20,614 nucleotides of DNA, from contig CAXNAA020000508.1 in NCBI GenBank assembly GCA_964200075.2, positions 1 to 20,614 on the forward strand. The letters are read 5' to 3'. Shown in pieces: positions 20,545 to 20,614 of the stretch. This DNA comes from Sphacelaria rigidula. Lineage: Eukaryota > Phaeophyceae > Sphacelariales. Each line of letters begins with the position of its first letter. Positions within the stretch are counted from its first letter, which is position 1. The translations under genes were made by a program, and so were the position numbers. The notes under the pieces were generated by a model. It had not been told where the DNA came from. It saw only the letters and a list, made by a program, of their open reading frames with translations, and did no database searches.

Positions 20545-20614
20545 GCACGTGTGTGTTGTCCCATTTATTCTGGGCGCCAGTCTACCCCTTTCGAGATATG
20601 TGGGCGCATCAGCC
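20545..20614. repeat. Inverted partner of the repeat at 686-757, cut by the window end
   Basis: Its reverse complement begins GGCTGATGCGCCCACATAT and ends in GACAACACACACG-like sequence, matching 686-757. The match is continuous to the last base of the window, so the true boundary lies outside. Nothing in the interval from 20392 to 20544 is recognisable. Confidence 0.75.

Noticed and set aside
1-20614. CRISPR array, prophage or bacterial operon
   Set aside because: There are no regularly spaced identical repeats or packed intronless genes; the identified gene is split by GT-AG introns.

Overview
The window looks like nuclear DNA from an intron-rich, unicellular-type eukaryote of about 50% GC. 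I base this on two genes built from short exons with GT-AG introns, no operon-like packing, and many diverged inverted and dispersed repeats. An alveolate (chromerid- or coccidian-like) or another alga would fit, but the sequence does not settle the lineage. There is no sign of bacterial DNA.

One gene can be identified firmly. It is a complete seven-exon gene on the minus strand (1868-6749) for UreD, the urease accessory protein that helps insert nickel into urease. I assembled it by eye from seven short exons. Every junction keeps reading phase and every diagnostic UreD block appears in the right order, giving 339 residues. Two of its introns hold repeats: a threefold ~101-bp tandem array at 2377-2685, and an inverted-plus-direct repeat family at 3355-4105.

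A second, unrecognised multi-exon gene lies on the plus strand near the right end (about 16647-18864, 5' end not found). Its best exons carry glycine-rich loops (GTGGSSLGEA, GSSGGSVATT) and hydrophobic stretches.

The ~10 kb between the two genes (6750-16646) has no gene I can defend. It holds a ~490-bp near-perfect-shape foldback (13050-13538), diverged copies of a dispersed repeat (10870, 13880 and 14755), a ~171-bp tandem duplication with homopolymeric C runs (8319-8772), two GTAC-rich degenerate tracts, and one isolated exon-like segment (11305-11464) that faintly recalls the Spo11 Toprim domain.

Right of the second gene is a large foldback element (about 19038-20391) with two ~610-bp diverged arms. 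Short inverted copies of another repeat sit near both ends of the window (686-757 and 20545-20614). No RNA gene, CRISPR array, transposase or reverse transcriptase was seen.
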